Assembly: GCA_001304015.1 (NCBI GenBank)
Contig: LJUY01000007.1
Coordinates: 15,531 to 79,530, forward strand
Direction of reading: 5' to 3'
Length of the DNA stretch: 64,000 bases
Origin: a candidate division Zixibacteria bacterium SM23_81
GTDB taxonomy: Bacteria; SM23-81
The translations under genes and the position numbers were made by a program. Positions within the stretch are counted from its first letter, which is position 1; every line of letters starts with the position of its first letter. The notes under the pieces were generated by a model, which ran no database searches, was not told the origin of the DNA, and was given only the letters and a program-made list of their open reading frames with translations. Shown here piece by piece: positions 63,549 to 64,000 of this stretch.

Positions 63549-64000
63549 ATGGTTCTTAGAAATGTCGTCAAACCCTGGCCAATCGCGCTGGGAAACTGCC
63601 TGAGGTGTCTGAGGTTTCGGTCATGATGGGCACTCCACAGAATAAGGAACTCCTTCGGCGCATTGATCTCTTGACCCCTGAGGGTGAGGGGGCCCACCCC
63701 GATGACCTGCTCATCGCCCTTCGTGCTGAGAGTGAGGCCGGTGCCCAAGAGGCTTTAGACCAGATCCAGCAATGGCTGGCCCAGCAGCAGGTCCCGAAAC
63801 CGGTCGGGGAGGTAAGCCCGCCCCGCACTTTGGGGTCGGCCCTGGATCGAATGCCCGAGGCGAACCTCGTGCTTATATCCCTGCCGGGGCAGTACGTTCG
63901 GTGGGAAGCCCAGAAGGCTTTGGAAAAAGGGCGGCATGTGATGATTTTCAGTGACAACGTCTCCATCGAGGACGAGGTGGCCTTAAAGGCACAGGCTAAC
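63549..64000 (+). CDS. fdrA: FdrA (AllF)-like acyl-CoA synthetase family protein, right end cut, N-terminus lesioned
   Basis: CoA-ligase-like subunit that works with AllG and AllH in E. coli as oxamate carbamoyltransferase. The Rossmann-type region is clear: SVMMGTPQNKELL, DDLLIALRAESEAGA, LDRMPEANLVLISLPG and VMIFSDNVSIEDE, with no stop before base 64000. The beginning is broken: ATG 63549 (AAGGAT upstream) gives MVLRNVVK, the usual FdrA start, but that frame closes at 63624-63626, and the rest (TLANRAGKLPEVSEVSVMM) lies in another frame with about ten to fifteen codons missing between. An internal ATG (63623 or 63626) could restart a shorter protein. Whether it is a lesion or assembly error is open. 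Confidence 0.8.

Noticed and set aside
1-64000. tRNA, rRNA, CRISPR or phage genes
   Set aside because: I looked in all gaps for cloverleaf-like ends, regularly spaced repeats and integrases and found none that could be supported.

Overview
The window looks like a piece of a chromosome from an uncultured Gram-negative bacterium of the FCB (Fibrobacterota-Chlorobiota-Bacteroidota) side of the tree, for example KSB1/Calditrichota-like. The reasons are eight exported proteins ending in a 75-100 residue FlgD/Ig-like sorting module of the NYPNPFN type, a PorV/PorQ-family outer-membrane protein, a TonB-dependent receptor and many lipoproteins. GC is middling and genes are closely packed. This placement is an inference. 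I saw no rRNA, tRNA, CRISPR array or phage genes.

Layout. All genes from 1 to 50.8 kb lie on the minus strand and all from 51.1 to 64 kb on the plus strand, with one divergent promoter region between them. Read in transcription order, the left arm holds: a TonB receptor - repeat surface protein pair - PorV - two lipoproteins - small protein - TPR lipoprotein - LarA cluster (50.8 to 37.5 kb); sorted surface proteins plus a broken REP-associated transposase (37.2 to 30.2 kb); a sulfate symporter with an APS-kinase-like protein (30.1 to 28.1 kb); a frameshifted Kelch protein; a Fur-FeoA-FeoB iron operon followed by a Tat-exported unknown (26.3 to 22.6 kb); a subtilase, a GHL10 glycosidase and two amidases that act on the cell wall or outside (22.3 to 11.1 kb); a stress group of M50 protease, VOC protein, two ferritin-like proteins and a DJ-1/PfpI protein (10.9 to 7.7 kb); an HD-GYP phosphodiesterase; and a trehalose/osmotic operon DUF5752-TreT-OtsB-MscS-OtsA that runs off the left edge.

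The right arm reads as purine/ureide catabolism: FAD, 2Fe-2S and Mo subunits of a xanthine-dehydrogenase-type hydroxylase (with an arylsulfotransferase-like gene wedged in), an 8-oxoguanine-deaminase-like amidohydrolase, the DUF2877 protein AllH, and the start of FdrA (AllF) at the right edge. AllH and FdrA are known in E. coli as parts of oxamate carbamoyltransferase, so a route from purines to carbamoyl phosphate is likely; AllG and a carbamate kinase would be expected just beyond the edge. Between allH and fdrA sits a tandem triplication of membrane glycosyltransferase-TPR genes whose middle copy has decayed.

The window has an unusual number of lesions: a frameshifted VOC gene, a Kelch gene with an extra AT, a transposase broken by a 7-bp duplication, the glycosyltransferase relic, and an apparent N-terminal lesion in fdrA. 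Some may be assembly errors; the 7-bp duplication and the relic are real-looking decay.
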